This document shows positions 1 through 7,791 of a DNA stretch of 64,000 nucleotides, piece by piece. Source of the stretch: Stenotrophomonas sp. ASS1 (GTDB taxonomy: Bacteria; Pseudomonadota; Gammaproteobacteria; Xanthomonadales; Xanthomonadaceae); assembly GCF_004346925.1 (NCBI RefSeq), contig NZ_CP031167.1, positions 2,624,001-2,688,000 on the forward strand. Reading direction: 5' to 3'. The translations under genes were made by a program, and so were the position numbers. Under the pieces are notes generated by a model that was not told the origin of the DNA, did not search any database, and saw nothing but the letters and a program-made list of their open reading frames with translations. Positions within the stretch are counted from its first letter, which is position 1. Each line of letters begins with the position of its first letter.

Positions 1-258
1 GCGGCGCCTGCAGCAGTGGCCAACACCGACGGCAGCACTGCAGCCCCGCGGCCCGGCCGCAGCCAGATCGGCGATACCACGCGCAATCTGTTCCGCCTGC
101 AGGCATCGGGGCAACAGGCCGGACAGCACCTGCCGATCCTCGGCGACCAGGCGACGCTGAGCTACGCCCGCTACATGAAGAGTTTCGAACACGAGATCCC
201 GGACTTCTTTGAAGCCGATGTCGCCAAGTCCAAGGGATCATCCTCATCCGGACGCTGA
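1..258 (+). CDS. DUF3613-like tad-locus protein, 5' end outside window
   Basis: The frame is open from the first base, so the true start lies upstream; a GTG at 16 is only an internal candidate. The visible part (about 85 residues) has a conserved-looking core, IGDTTRNLF, LQASGQQAG, LGDQATLSYARYM and HEIPDFFE, which matches my memory of DUF3613 proteins found beside Flp/tad pilus genes. It ends 8 bp before the TadG-like gene, so the two are probably co-transcribed. Function unknown; a role in pilus assembly is inferred from location only. The N-terminus, where an export signal would be, is missing. Confidence 0.6.
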   Translation, partial: AAPAAVANTDGSTAAPRPGRSQIGDTTRNLFRLQASGQQAGQHLPILGDQATLSYARYMKSFEHEIPDFFEADVAKSKGSSSSGR

Positions 259-266
259 GGTAGGCC

Positions 267-2426
267 ATGAAACGCCCACGCCAGTTCAGTTTCAGCCGCC
301 CACGGGGCGGCATGTCGATCACCATGATGCTGGTCATGCTGGCGCTGCTGGCGATGCTGGGCCTGATCGAGATCGGTTACCTGTTCTGGGCCAAGCGCGA
401 TGCACAGAAGGTCGCTGATCTGGCTGCACTGGCCGGAGCGCAGCGACTGGAACTGTGCACCTCGGACAACAGCGACAACAGTGCTGCGCGGCAGAGCGCA
501 CTCACCCAGAACACCTTCGCAGGAAGCCTGGAAATCCGCTGCGGAAACTGGAACGTGACCCGCGCCACCGAAGGGCACTTCAGCCCGGTCGTCGATGCAG
601 CGAATCAACGCAATGCTGTCCGTGTCATCACCCGCCGCGCGGTGCTTCCCTTCTTCGGGCAGAACAGCAGCCTGCCGACCGTGACCGCCCAGGCGGTAGC
701 GCGCCGTGCAGAACCGACGGCGGTTTTCAGTGTCGGCTCGCAACTGCTGCGCATCAATGGCAACACGCCACTGGGAAATGTCCTGAAACTGGTGGGTGCC
801 GACCTCGACAAGACCACCCTGCTCGGCTACGACGGCCTTGCACAGGCGCATATCACCCCGAACGGACTGCTGCAGGCACTGGGCATTCCGATCGACGTCA
901 ACATGGGCGTGGCGGAGTTCAACAATCTGCTGGCCGGCCGCAAGGTCAAGCTGGGCAAGATCCTTCAGGCGACCGTTGACCTGCTCACCCAGCAGGGCGT
1001 TGCCCACGTGGACCTGAGTGCACTGGAGAATGCCCTGGTGGTGAAGGGCATCGACCTCAAGCAGCTGGAGGTGAAACTCGGCACCGATGACAGCGGTGGC
1101 GGCCTGTTCGCACGCGTGGTCGCGCCGGATGGAACGATTTCCAGCGCGCTGCAGGCCGATGTCAATGTGCTGGACCTGATCGGCACCAGCATCAGCATCG
1201 CCAATGGCGGCCGTGCGGTCTCGGTCGATGAACTCAACCTGCTGGGCCTGGTCAATGCCAAAGCCGCTGTGGTGGAACCGCCTTCCATCGCCATCGGTGG
1301 CATTGGCTCGCGCGCTTACAACGCGCAGATCCGTGTCTTCCTCGACATCGACACCAACAACATTCCGGTTGCAGGCGGCGTGCTTTCACTGCTGGGCATC
1401 CGCCTGAAGCTGCCGGTCCATGCGGACGTGACCAATGCAATGGCGACCCTGACCAGCCTGCAATGTGGCAGCACGCCTCCCACGGCGACGATCAAGGTCG
1501 AGTCTTCCGTGCTGCGCGCCTGCGTCGGCAAGGTGGCCGACAGCGAGCGGTTCTCCAAGCAGAATGTCTGTGGCGACACCCTGCAGAAGGAACAGATGCT
1601 CACACTGCTCGGCGCGCCGTTGATCAATGACAGCATCAAGGTCAATACGCTGACCGACACGCAAAGCCTCACCCTCCCCGCCGGCGCGACCGGTTCAACC
1701 CAGGTCAACTCCCTGGAGGTGGGCACCGCGGTGTCCGAGCTGGTCAGCGAACTGCTGCGCGTACTGTCCGGCGTGCTCGATCCGCGCGACGATGGCATGA
1801 GCCAGGGCTCGACCGCAGCGCAGTTGGCCGATCGCTACCTGAAAGCAGCCAACGTTGGTCGCAAGCGATACGATGTTGACGCAACCATCAAGCTGCTGGA
1901 ATTCGGAGACAGCACGCAGGGATTGAAGCCACTTGGAAACTGGGACATCACCAAGGGGGTACCTACCAGCTGTGTGCTGGTGACCTGCATGGTCGACGGC
2001 AAGGTCTGGCAAGGATTCCGCAACGCAGTGACCGGGGTTGGCTCGGGGCTCCTCGATGGCGTACTGGGAGCGCTTGTGGGTGGGCTGCTGGTCAAGCAGT
2101 GCAACAGCCTGATTGGCGCGCTGGATGACACCACCTACAACAACTGCATGAAGTACAACCTGACTTCCTACCTGCAGACCGCCGATGCCGGCTTCCTGGA
2201 CCAGTTCGCCGGCGACGGCGTCACCGCCCCCGGCAATGGCCCGGTCAGTTGTTCGGGCCTGCTGTGCTTGCTGCTGAAGCCCGCCCTGGACGTCCTGAAG
2301 CCGCTGCTCAACAGCGTCGGCTCCCTGCTGCGCTCGCTGCTGGCGCAGGTGCTGGGCCTGGAACTGGGCCGTACGGATGTGCATGTCCAGTCCATCCAGT
2401 GCACGCCCGCACAGCTGGTCTACTGA
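267..2426 (+). CDS. TadG-like pilus assembly protein
   Basis: A 719-residue protein with a basic N-terminus followed by one hydrophobic segment (about residues 16-40, starting GGMSITMMLVM), then a FWAKRDAQKVADLAALAGA stretch. This is the usual N-terminal signature of TadG/TadE-like minor pseudopilin-type proteins. The rest is a long extracytoplasmic region rich in Leu, Gly and Asp, with scattered Cys (for example CVLVTC) that could form disulphides. The start at 267 has GAGG six bases upstream. It follows the DUF3613 fragment by 8 bp, consistent with the end of a tad operon. A GC hairpin without a T-run (2435-2454) follows. The exact role in Flp pilus assembly is inferred. Confidence 0.8.
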   Translation: MKRPRQFSFSRPRGGMSITMMLVMLALLAMLGLIEIGYLFWAKRDAQKVADLAALAGAQRLELCTSDNSDNSAARQSALTQNTFAGSLEIRCGNWNVTRATEGHFSPVVDAANQRNAVRVITRRAVLPFFGQNSSLPTVTAQAVARRAEPTAVFSVGSQLLRINGNTPLGNVLKLVGADLDKTTLLGYDGLAQAHITPNGLLQALGIPIDVNMGVAEFNNLLAGRKVKLGKILQATVDLLTQQGVAHVDLSALENALVVKGIDLKQLEVKLGTDDSGGGLFARVVAPDGTISSALQADVNVLDLIGTSISIANGGRAVSVDELNLLGLVNAKAAVVEPPSIAIGGIGSRAYNAQIRVFLDIDTNNIPVAGGVLSLLGIRLKLPVHADVTNAMATLTSLQCGSTPPTATIKVESSVLRACVGKVADSERFSKQNVCGDTLQKEQMLTLLGAPLINDSIKVNTLTDTQSLTLPAGATGSTQVNSLEVGTAVSELVSELLRVLSGVLDPRDDGMSQGSTAAQLADRYLKAANVGRKRYDVDATIKLLEFGDSTQGLKPLGNWDITKGVPTSCVLVTCMVDGKVWQGFRNAVTGVGSGLLDGVLGALVGGLLVKQCNSLIGALDDTTYNNCMKYNLTSYLQTADAGFLDQFAGDGVTAPGNGPVSCSGLLCLLLKPALDVLKPLLNSVGSLLRSLLAQVLGLELGRTDVHVQSIQCTPAQLVY

Positions 2427-2434
2427 CCCGTGAC

Positions 2435-2454
2435 GGGCGCCCTTGGCGGCGCCC
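2435..2454 (+). terminator. GC hairpin after tadG-like gene
   Basis: GGGCGCC and GGCGCCC arms around a six-base loop, 9 bp after the TadG-like stop codon. There is no T-tract, so it is at best a weak or Rho-assisted 3' end. Confidence 0.35.
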
Positions 2455-2525
2455 GCGCACATGCTAGACTCCCGGCGGGGAACCACCTTCATCTCAACCC
2501 ACACTCATCCGTGGATGGTCTAGAC

Positions 2526-3239
2526 ATGCGAGAAACTTCAGGGGGCGCGGTCTTCGCCCGGCACGCGCGCGGCGCGGCACTGCTGGCCGTGGCCATGATG
2601 CTGGTGGCACCGGCGGCGATGGCTGCCCGTGGCGACCGCGAGGCAGCCGCAGAGCCGGCCGCACGTACCGCACCGGTGGTGCGCAACACCGTTGACGAGC
2701 TCAAGCAGCTGATGGATGCCCGCCAGCTGACCGAGCTGCGCACCACCTACAACGGCAACTACGGCGCCAGCCTGCTGTTCAATGCCAACACCCTGACCTA
2801 CTACGTCGCCCTGTTCCAGGAGAAGAACTTCTGGCGGGTGATCAAGACCGATGCCGTCGACAACGCCGAGCGTGTCTACCGCACCTTCGCGCAGCAGTCA
2901 GAGCAGCTGGCCCAGGTCTACATCGACACCACCCGACTGGAAGCCGGCAAGCGCTATACCGAGCGCCTGGTGGCCTACAACGAGGAGCGCCTGCGCACCC
3001 TGCAGCAGGAAATGGAACAGCAGCAGGCACAGTCGGCCCAGGTCAGCGCTGCCCTGCAGCAGGCCCAGCAGCAGGCGGTCAGCCTGAGCAGCGACGTGCA
3101 GAGCACCAACAGCCAGCTGGATTCCCTGCAGCGCCGCATCCAGATCCTGCAGGCCGAACAGGGCAACCCGGAGCTGAGCCTGCCCAAGCCGGACAGCGTG
3201 CCCTCGCCGGCACCGGCGGCCGCCAGCGACGGTCGCTGA
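2526..3239 (+). CDS. DUF2968 coiled-coil exported protein
   Basis: A 237-residue protein. An N-terminal signal peptide (hydrophobic AALLAVAMMLVAPAAMA) is followed by a domain with ELKQLMDARQLTELRTTYNG and YYVALFQEKNFWRVIK, typical of DUF2968. Residues of about 130-210 are a Gln- and Leu-rich coiled coil (LQQEMEQQQAQ, ALQQAQQQA), and the tail is Pro/Ala-rich. Function of the family is unknown; a periplasmic location follows from the signal peptide. The start at 2526 is chosen because it places the signal peptide correctly; an in-frame GTG 15 bases upstream is possible. A good hairpin terminator lies at 3264-3285. Confidence 0.75.
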   Translation: MRETSGGAVFARHARGAALLAVAMMLVAPAAMAARGDREAAAEPAARTAPVVRNTVDELKQLMDARQLTELRTTYNGNYGASLLFNANTLTYYVALFQEKNFWRVIKTDAVDNAERVYRTFAQQSEQLAQVYIDTTRLEAGKRYTERLVAYNEERLRTLQQEMEQQQAQSAQVSAALQQAQQQAVSLSSDVQSTNSQLDSLQRRIQILQAEQGNPELSLPKPDSVPSPAPAAASDGR

Positions 3240-3263
3240 GGTCCAGCGCCTGGCGTGCCGTCC

Positions 3264-3285
3264 AACGGCGCCTACGGGCGCCGTT
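3264..3285 (+). terminator. Hairpin terminator after DUF2968 gene
   Basis: Nine-base-pair stem AACGGCGCC/GGCGCCGTT closed by a TACG tetraloop on a C-G pair (UNCG class, very stable), followed by a short T-rich GTCGTTTCC. It sits 25 bp after the stop codon. Confidence 0.65.
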
Positions 3286-3308
3286 GTCGTTTCCGGCACC
3301 ATTCCATT

Positions 3309-3695
3309 TCAACGGCACGCCTCATGCACGGCATCGTCCAGTTGCCGGCGCTGCACGAAGTCCATGCGCTTGCCATTGGCCAGCACCTTCCCACGATGCT
3401 GCCGCGCGCGCTCACAGGCGGCGGGATCCGCGCTGATCGGTATCACTGCAGCCCGCGCACGCCGCTGCTGCACCACACGCGGACGCCTTGAAGCTGGGCT
3501 CGCTGCCTTGGCCGCGCTCGCACCTGTTGAGGGCGGCTCCGCCGGCACCTCCCAGCGCCATTCCGCGCGCCCCTGGCACGGCGTCTGCTGGTAGACCGGA
3601 TGCGGCCCGTCCACACATTTGTAGACGTTGGTCTGAGCATGCGCGCCCGTGGCCAGCAGCAGGTACAACAGCGGGCTCCAACACGCGTTCGACAT
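3309..3695 (-). CDS. DUF4124 domain exported protein
   Basis: A 128-residue protein: signal peptide ending near GAHAQ, then [18 protein letters not shown], the classic DUF4124 core with two Cys, then a Pro/Ala/Arg-rich linker and a Cys-containing C-terminal segment (PAACERARQ). DUF4124 proteins are small periplasmic proteins of unknown function. The start at 3695 puts the signal peptide at the N-terminus; the much longer open frame upstream is antisense to the hydrolase gene. It is divergent from the chloroperoxidase gene, with 186 bp between the two starts. Confidence 0.8.
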   Translation of the reverse strand: MSNACWSPLLYLLLATGAHAQTNVYKCVDGPHPVYQQTPCQGRAEWRWEVPAEPPSTGASAAKAASPASRRPRVVQQRRARAAVIPISADPAACERARQHRGKVLANGKRMDFVQRRQLDDAVHEACR

Positions 3696-3881
3696 TACAG
3701 GCTCCTCGTCAGGGCTGCCGCCATCCTCGATGCCGGCACGGCTTCGTGCCAGAGCGATACACGTCACATCCGGCGTAATCCAGCACAGCCGTGCAAGTCG
3801 TCGGTCTGGCGCTGCGCTGTACTGCCGAAGGCACCGGCATCCACGCCAGCGCCTTCCCTCCCTTCCGCCAAGGAAACCACA

Positions 3882-4706
3882 ATGAGCAACTTCGTCACCG
3901 TCGCCGACGGCGCCCGCATCTTCTACAAGGATTGGGGTACCGGCCAGCCGATCGTGTTCGCCCACGGCTGGCCGCTGTCCTCCGATGCCTGGGACCCGCA
4001 GATGCTGTTCATGGGCCAGAACGGCTTCCGCGTGATCGCTCACGACCGTCGCAGCCACGGCCGCTCCAGCCAGACCTGGGACGGCAACAACATGGACACC
4101 TACGCCGACGACCTGGCCGCCGTGCTCGAGGCGCTGGACCTGAAGGACGCGATCCTGGTCGGCCACTCCACCGGTGGCGGCGAAGTGGCCCATTACATCG
4201 GGCGCCACGGCAGCAAGCGCGTGGCCAAGGTGGTGCTGGTCGGCGCCGTGCCGCCGCTGATGCTGAAGACCGATGCCAACCCGGCCGGTACCCCGCTGGA
4301 GGTCTTCGACGGCATCCGCAAGGGCACCGGCGGTGACCGCTCGCAGTTCTTCAAGGACCTGACCACGCCGTTCTTCGGCGCCAACCGCGACGGCAACAGC
4401 GTTACCCAGGGCATGCGTGATTCGTTCTGGCTGCAGGGCATGCTCGGTGGCGTCAAGGGCCAGTACGACTGCGTGCACGAATTCTCGGAAGTGGATTACA
4501 CCGAAGACCTGAAGAAGATCGACGTGCCAGCGCTGGTGGTGCATGGTGATGACGACCAGATCGTGCCATTCGATGCTTCGGCCAAGCTGTCCTCGCAGAT
4601 CATCAAGGACGCCGAGTTGAAGGTGTACGCCGGTGCGCCGCACGGCCTGACCGTCACCCACGCCGACCGGTTCAACGCCGACCTGCTGGCGTTCGCACGC
4701 GGGTGA
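3882..4706 (+). CDS. Alpha/beta hydrolase, non-heme chloroperoxidase type
   Basis: A 274-residue cytoplasmic alpha/beta hydrolase. The oxyanion motif is HGWP (29-31), the nucleophile elbow GHSTGGGE puts Ser at 96, the acid Asp is near 225 in HGDDDQIVP, and the His is at 254 in [17 protein letters not shown] is the hallmark of the cofactor-free haloperoxidase (CPO) subgroup, which perhydrolyses small acids to peracids in vitro; the natural role is usually esterase-like. No signal peptide. The ATG at 3882 has AAGGA upstream. It is monocistronic, with a GC hairpin (4713-4738) after it. Confidence 0.88.
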   Translation: MSNFVTVADGARIFYKDWGTGQPIVFAHGWPLSSDAWDPQMLFMGQNGFRVIAHDRRSHGRSSQTWDGNNMDTYADDLAAVLEALDLKDAILVGHSTGGGEVAHYIGRHGSKRVAKVVLVGAVPPLMLKTDANPAGTPLEVFDGIRKGTGGDRSQFFKDLTTPFFGANRDGNSVTQGMRDSFWLQGMLGGVKGQYDCVHEFSEVDYTEDLKKIDVPALVVHGDDDQIVPFDASAKLSSQIIKDAELKVYAGAPHGLTVTHADRFNADLLAFARG

Positions 4707-4712
4707 GGCACT

Positions 4713-4738
4713 GCGGCGGCGCCACCCAGCGCCGCCGC
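4713..4738. terminator. GC-rich hairpin after hydrolase gene
   Basis: Perfect nine-base-pair stem (GCGGCGGCG/CGCCGCCGC) with an eight-base loop, 6 bp after the stop codon. No T-run follows directly; the nearby palindrome 4797-4862 is the stronger terminator candidate. Confidence 0.4.
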
Positions 4739-4745
4739 CCCTGTG

Positions 4746-4769
4746 GTAGAGCCGGCCGCTGGCCGGCTG
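4746..4769 (+). repeat. SMAG (GTAG-headed REP) element
   Basis: GTAG followed by the AGCCGGCC-GCT-GGCCGGCT hairpin. This is the general plan of SMAG repeats described in S. maltophilia: a GTAG head plus a short stem-loop. Confidence 0.8.
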
Positions 4770-4796
4770 CGCAGGATCGGGATGGATTGATCGCGC

Positions 4797-4862
4797 AAAA
4801 AGGGGACGGAGGGGATTAGGTCGTTTGTGCACAAACGACTTAATCCCCTCCGTCCCCTTTTT
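4797..4862. repeat. 66-bp palindrome, copy 1 of a second REP-like family
   Basis: The two 33-base arms meet at the TGTG|CACA centre between 4829 and 4830. Each arm reads A-run, GGGGACGGAGGGGATTA, then a TCGTTT core. There is one G-T mismatch (4819 with 4840). The right end is two bases from the stop codon of the MFS gene (4865) and the element lies between convergent genes. Because it starts with A5 and ends with T5, it is an intrinsic-terminator shape on both strands. A near-identical copy is at 45700-45767. It lacks GTAG and is unlike SMAG. Confidence 0.85.
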
Positions 4863-4864
4863 TG

Positions 4865-6514
4865 TCAGATATCGCTGTGGTGGTGCGGGACCCCGGTCTT
4901 CGGCAGCGGGTCATGCCCGCCCACGAAGTGGCGTACCACCGGTGCACGCTCACCGCGATGCAGCCCGCGCAGCACTTCCTGGATCGCCTTGTCATCGGCG
5001 GTGATGCGCTCGTGCTGGCGCAGGTGCTCCAGCCACGACGGGGTCACGAAATACTCCAGGTGGATGCCCGGACTGGCCACATCCTCGACCACGCCCCAGA
5101 CCACCGCGCCATCGCGGCGGCGGATCGTGCCCAGTGCGCGCATCTGCGCCTGGAATGCGGCGCGATCAGCATCGTCAATGCGGTACTCGATGGTCACCAG
5201 CACCGGGCCGCGATCGTTGGATACCGGCACCGACAGTTCCGGTGCAGGCCAGTGCCCGGCCGGACGCAGGTTCAGATCCTCGGTGCCAGCGATGCGCACG
5301 CGCCACACCAGCAATCCGCCGATCACCGCGCCGGCAGCCGCCACCAGCAACGCCAGCTCCGGCGAGGTGCGCTGCGCCAGTGCACCCCAGCTCAGGCCAC
5401 CAGCCGCCATGCCAGCGGAAAACACCATGATGTACAGCGCCAGTGCACGCGCCCGTACCCACGCTGGCACTGCGGTCTGTGCGGCAATCTGCAGCGACGA
5501 CAGCACGGTGATCCAGGCAAAGCCATTGATCAGCATCACCAAGGGCAGCACGTACCAGCTGCGGGTCAGCGCCAGCCCGACCAGGCTGAGCGCCAGCGAC
5601 AGCGTGGCCAGCAGCACCAGCAGGTCGCGATCCATCTGCGCGCGCAGCTTCGGCAGCAACAACGCACCACCCACGGCACCGATCCCGATGCAGCCGAGCA
5701 GCATGCCGTACTGCCCCGCCCCACCCTGCATCTGGCCGCGTACCACCACCGGCAGCAGTGCATTCATTGCTGCAGCAAAGAAGAAGAAGCCGACCGACTT
5801 GATCAACACCGCCTGCAGGCGCCCGGCGCGGCTGGCATAGCGCAGGCCCGCCTTCAGGCCGGCACCGAAGCCTTCCGGCGGCAGGCTGGACTGTTTCGGG
5901 TCGCGCTTCCAGCCCCACACCACGAACAGCATCGCGGCGAAGGTGATGGCGTTGAAGCCGAATGCCCAGACCGCACCGAGCTGGGCGACGATCACACCAC
6001 CGATGGCCGGGCCGATCGAGCGCGCGATGTTGATGCCGATCGAGTTCAGCGCCACCGCCGAGGCCAGCATCGGCTGCGGCACCAGTTCGGATACGATCGC
6101 GGCCTGTGCCGGCATCGCCATCGCCGCACCGCAGCCCATGCAGAAGGTCAGCAGCACCAGCAGCTGCGGGGTCAGCATGTCCAACGCAGTCAGGGCCGCC
6201 ATCACCGCGGCGACCAGCAGCATCCAGCCCTGGGTGGCCAGCAGGTACTTGCGGCGGTCGACGATGTCGGCCAGGGTGCCGGCGGCCAGCGCCAGCAGCA
6301 CGATCGGCACCGTGGTGGCCGACTGCACCAGCGCCACCATCAGTGGTGAGCCAGTGCGCTCGGCCATTACCCAGGCGGCGGCCACATCGTTGACCCAGGT
6401 GCCGATGTTGCTGGCCAGGATCGCCAGCCAGATCGAGCGGAACATCCGGATCTTCAGCGGGGACCAGGCACCTGCGGCCTGTGCGGGGGGGTGCGACGCG
6501 GTTGCGTTCACCAT
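4865..6514 (-). CDS. MFS transporter, MFS_3 / EntS-like
   Basis: A 549-residue inner-membrane protein. Residues of about 20-420 form about 12 hydrophobic segments (WLAILASNIGTWVNDVAAAWVM opens the first), with the MFS loop LADIVDRRKYL between helices 2 and 3. The last 110 residues (from about VLVTIEYRI to VRHFVGGHD) are a soluble ferredoxin-like region seen in the MFS_3 (PF05977) group of efflux proteins. I chose the ATG at 6514 because GGAG lies seven bases upstream; 6520 is an alternative. It overlaps the porin gene by 7 bp and is the last gene of the seven-gene operon. Exported substrate unknown. Confidence 0.85.
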   Translation of the reverse strand: MVNATASHPPAQAAGAWSPLKIRMFRSIWLAILASNIGTWVNDVAAAWVMAERTGSPLMVALVQSATTVPIVLLALAAGTLADIVDRRKYLLATQGWMLLVAAVMAALTALDMLTPQLLVLLTFCMGCGAAMAMPAQAAIVSELVPQPMLASAVALNSIGINIARSIGPAIGGVIVAQLGAVWAFGFNAITFAAMLFVVWGWKRDPKQSSLPPEGFGAGLKAGLRYASRAGRLQAVLIKSVGFFFFAAAMNALLPVVVRGQMQGGAGQYGMLLGCIGIGAVGGALLLPKLRAQMDRDLLVLLATLSLALSLVGLALTRSWYVLPLVMLINGFAWITVLSSLQIAAQTAVPAWVRARALALYIMVFSAGMAAGGLSWGALAQRTSPELALLVAAAGAVIGGLLVWRVRIAGTEDLNLRPAGHWPAPELSVPVSNDRGPVLVTIEYRIDDADRAAFQAQMRALGTIRRRDGAVVWGVVEDVASPGIHLEYFVTPSWLEHLRQHERITADDKAIQEVLRGLHRGERAPVVRHFVGGHDPLPKTGVPHHHSDI

Positions 6515-7791
6515 TGCCATGCTCCAACGATCGAGGCGAACAGCGTGTCCTGGCCTCCGGCCTGCTTCAGTGCAGGACCGGCATCGACCCAGGCCAGCTG
6601 CAGCTGCCATTGCCAGTGTTCGCTGGCCTGCCAGCGTGTTTCGGATTTGTATTGATTGCCGATGCGGCGCGCGCCACCGGCGCTGCCTGGCAACGCCACC
6701 AGCGGTGCCGGCGTGGTGTAGACCGCATCGGCACGACGATGCTTCCAGGCCATCTGTACGCCCAGTTCCGTCGTCACCGCGTCGTGCAGGCGCAGGGTCA
6801 GGGTCGGCTGGAGGTCCATCAGGTTGGCCGGGGCCAGCAGGCTGGCCTCGCTGAAGTAGGCCGATTTCGGGAACAAGGCGTTGAAGGTTCCCAGGCGGCC
6901 GTCATGCAGGTTGCCATCGCCACTGGCGATGTCTGCCTTCAACCCCAGCCGCGGCTGCAGCGGCAGGTTCGTCCAGCGCCACCCCGTATCGGTCGCCAGC
7001 GTCCAGGCGCGGATATCGAGGGTGCCGGCGGTCGTCCGAAGCTCACCGCCCTGCGCCACCAGCTCGCTGTTCCAGTCCAGTGCACCGGCCTGGCCGAACC
7101 AGCGCGCGCCCAGGGTCTGCCGACGTTCGGTACCGCTGCCTGCGGCGAAGCGCGCGCCTTCGCGGCGGTAGTCCAGCAGATACAGATCCCACTGTCCCGC
7201 GCCCTGTCCCCGCACCGTGGTGGCATAGGCACCCCACAGGTGGGCACCGTGCTCGCCGCGATCATCAAAGGCACCCGGTCGGTTTTCCACTGGCCGCAAT
7301 GCCATCAGATCAAGCGTACCCAGGCGGCCTTTCCAACCCACACGCGCACCGTCGAACGCCAGGCGGATGTTCGGCCCGTCGCGCACTGACAGCAGCCGTG
7401 AACTGCCATAGCCGGCTTCCTGCCGGCCGAGTTGCAGGTGGAAGCCATCGCGCTGCCAGCGCCAGTACGCCTGCTGCACATCCAGCGCGCTGCGGTCGGT
7501 GCGACCCGGGCCGCCAGCCTTGCCACTCTCACCATGCACACCCAGCTGCAGCTTCGCCTGCCAGGTATCTTCCACATAGGTGGCCGATGCCAAGGCACGC
7601 AGCAGGCCATAGGCATCCTCGCTGCCGCCAATGCCGAACCGGGTCGGGTCGTAGTACAGCCCACGCACACGCAGCGACGCATCCCATTGCAGTTGGCCGT
7701 CACCGGCGTCGCTGCAGCGGCCCCCCTCGCAGGCCAGCGCCAGCGATGGCACGGCCAGCAGTGCCAGGCTCAGAATGCGAAGCACGAGCAT
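6508..7791 (-). CDS. Alginate-export (AlgE-like) family outer-membrane porin
   Basis: A 427-residue protein with a signal peptide (LSLALLAVPSLALA), then alternating aromatic/polar beta-strand segments typical of an outer-membrane barrel, such as GQWDLYLLDYRREGARF and the terminal WQWQLQLAWVDA with a final Trp. VQQAYWRWQRDGFHLQLGRQE and RDGPNIRLAFDGARVGW are typical of the alginate_exp (PF13372) family. Despite the family name, such porins in non-alginate operons probably pass other anionic or small substrates. Its first 22 bp overlap the end of the amidohydrolase gene, suggesting translational coupling. Confidence 0.75.
   Translation of the reverse strand: MLVLRILSLALLAVPSLALACEGGRCSDAGDGQLQWDASLRVRGLYYDPTRFGIGGSEDAYGLLRALASATYVEDTWQAKLQLGVHGESGKAGGPGRTDRSALDVQQAYWRWQRDGFHLQLGRQEAGYGSSRLLSVRDGPNIRLAFDGARVGWKGRLGTLDLMALRPVENRPGAFDDRGEHGAHLWGAYATTVRGQGAGQWDLYLLDYRREGARFAAGSGTERRQTLGARWFGQAGALDWNSELVAQGGELRTTAGTLDIRAWTLATDTGWRWTNLPLQPRLGLKADIASGDGNLHDGRLGTFNALFPKSAYFSEASLLAPANLMDLQPTLTLRLHDAVTTELGVQMAWKHRRADAVYTTPAPLVALPGSAGGARRIGNQYKSETRWQASEHWQWQLQLAWVDAGPALKQAGGQDTLFASIVGAWQW

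Noticed and set aside
3696..4832. Upstream extension of the DUF4124 gene to a 507-residue protein
   Set aside because: The extension is antisense to the hydrolase gene, and the ATG at 3695 gives a normal signal peptide.
4797..4862. Palindrome as a phage attachment or dif site
   Set aside because: No integrase or XerC/D-type 11-6-11 structure, and a second copy exists without prophage genes nearby.
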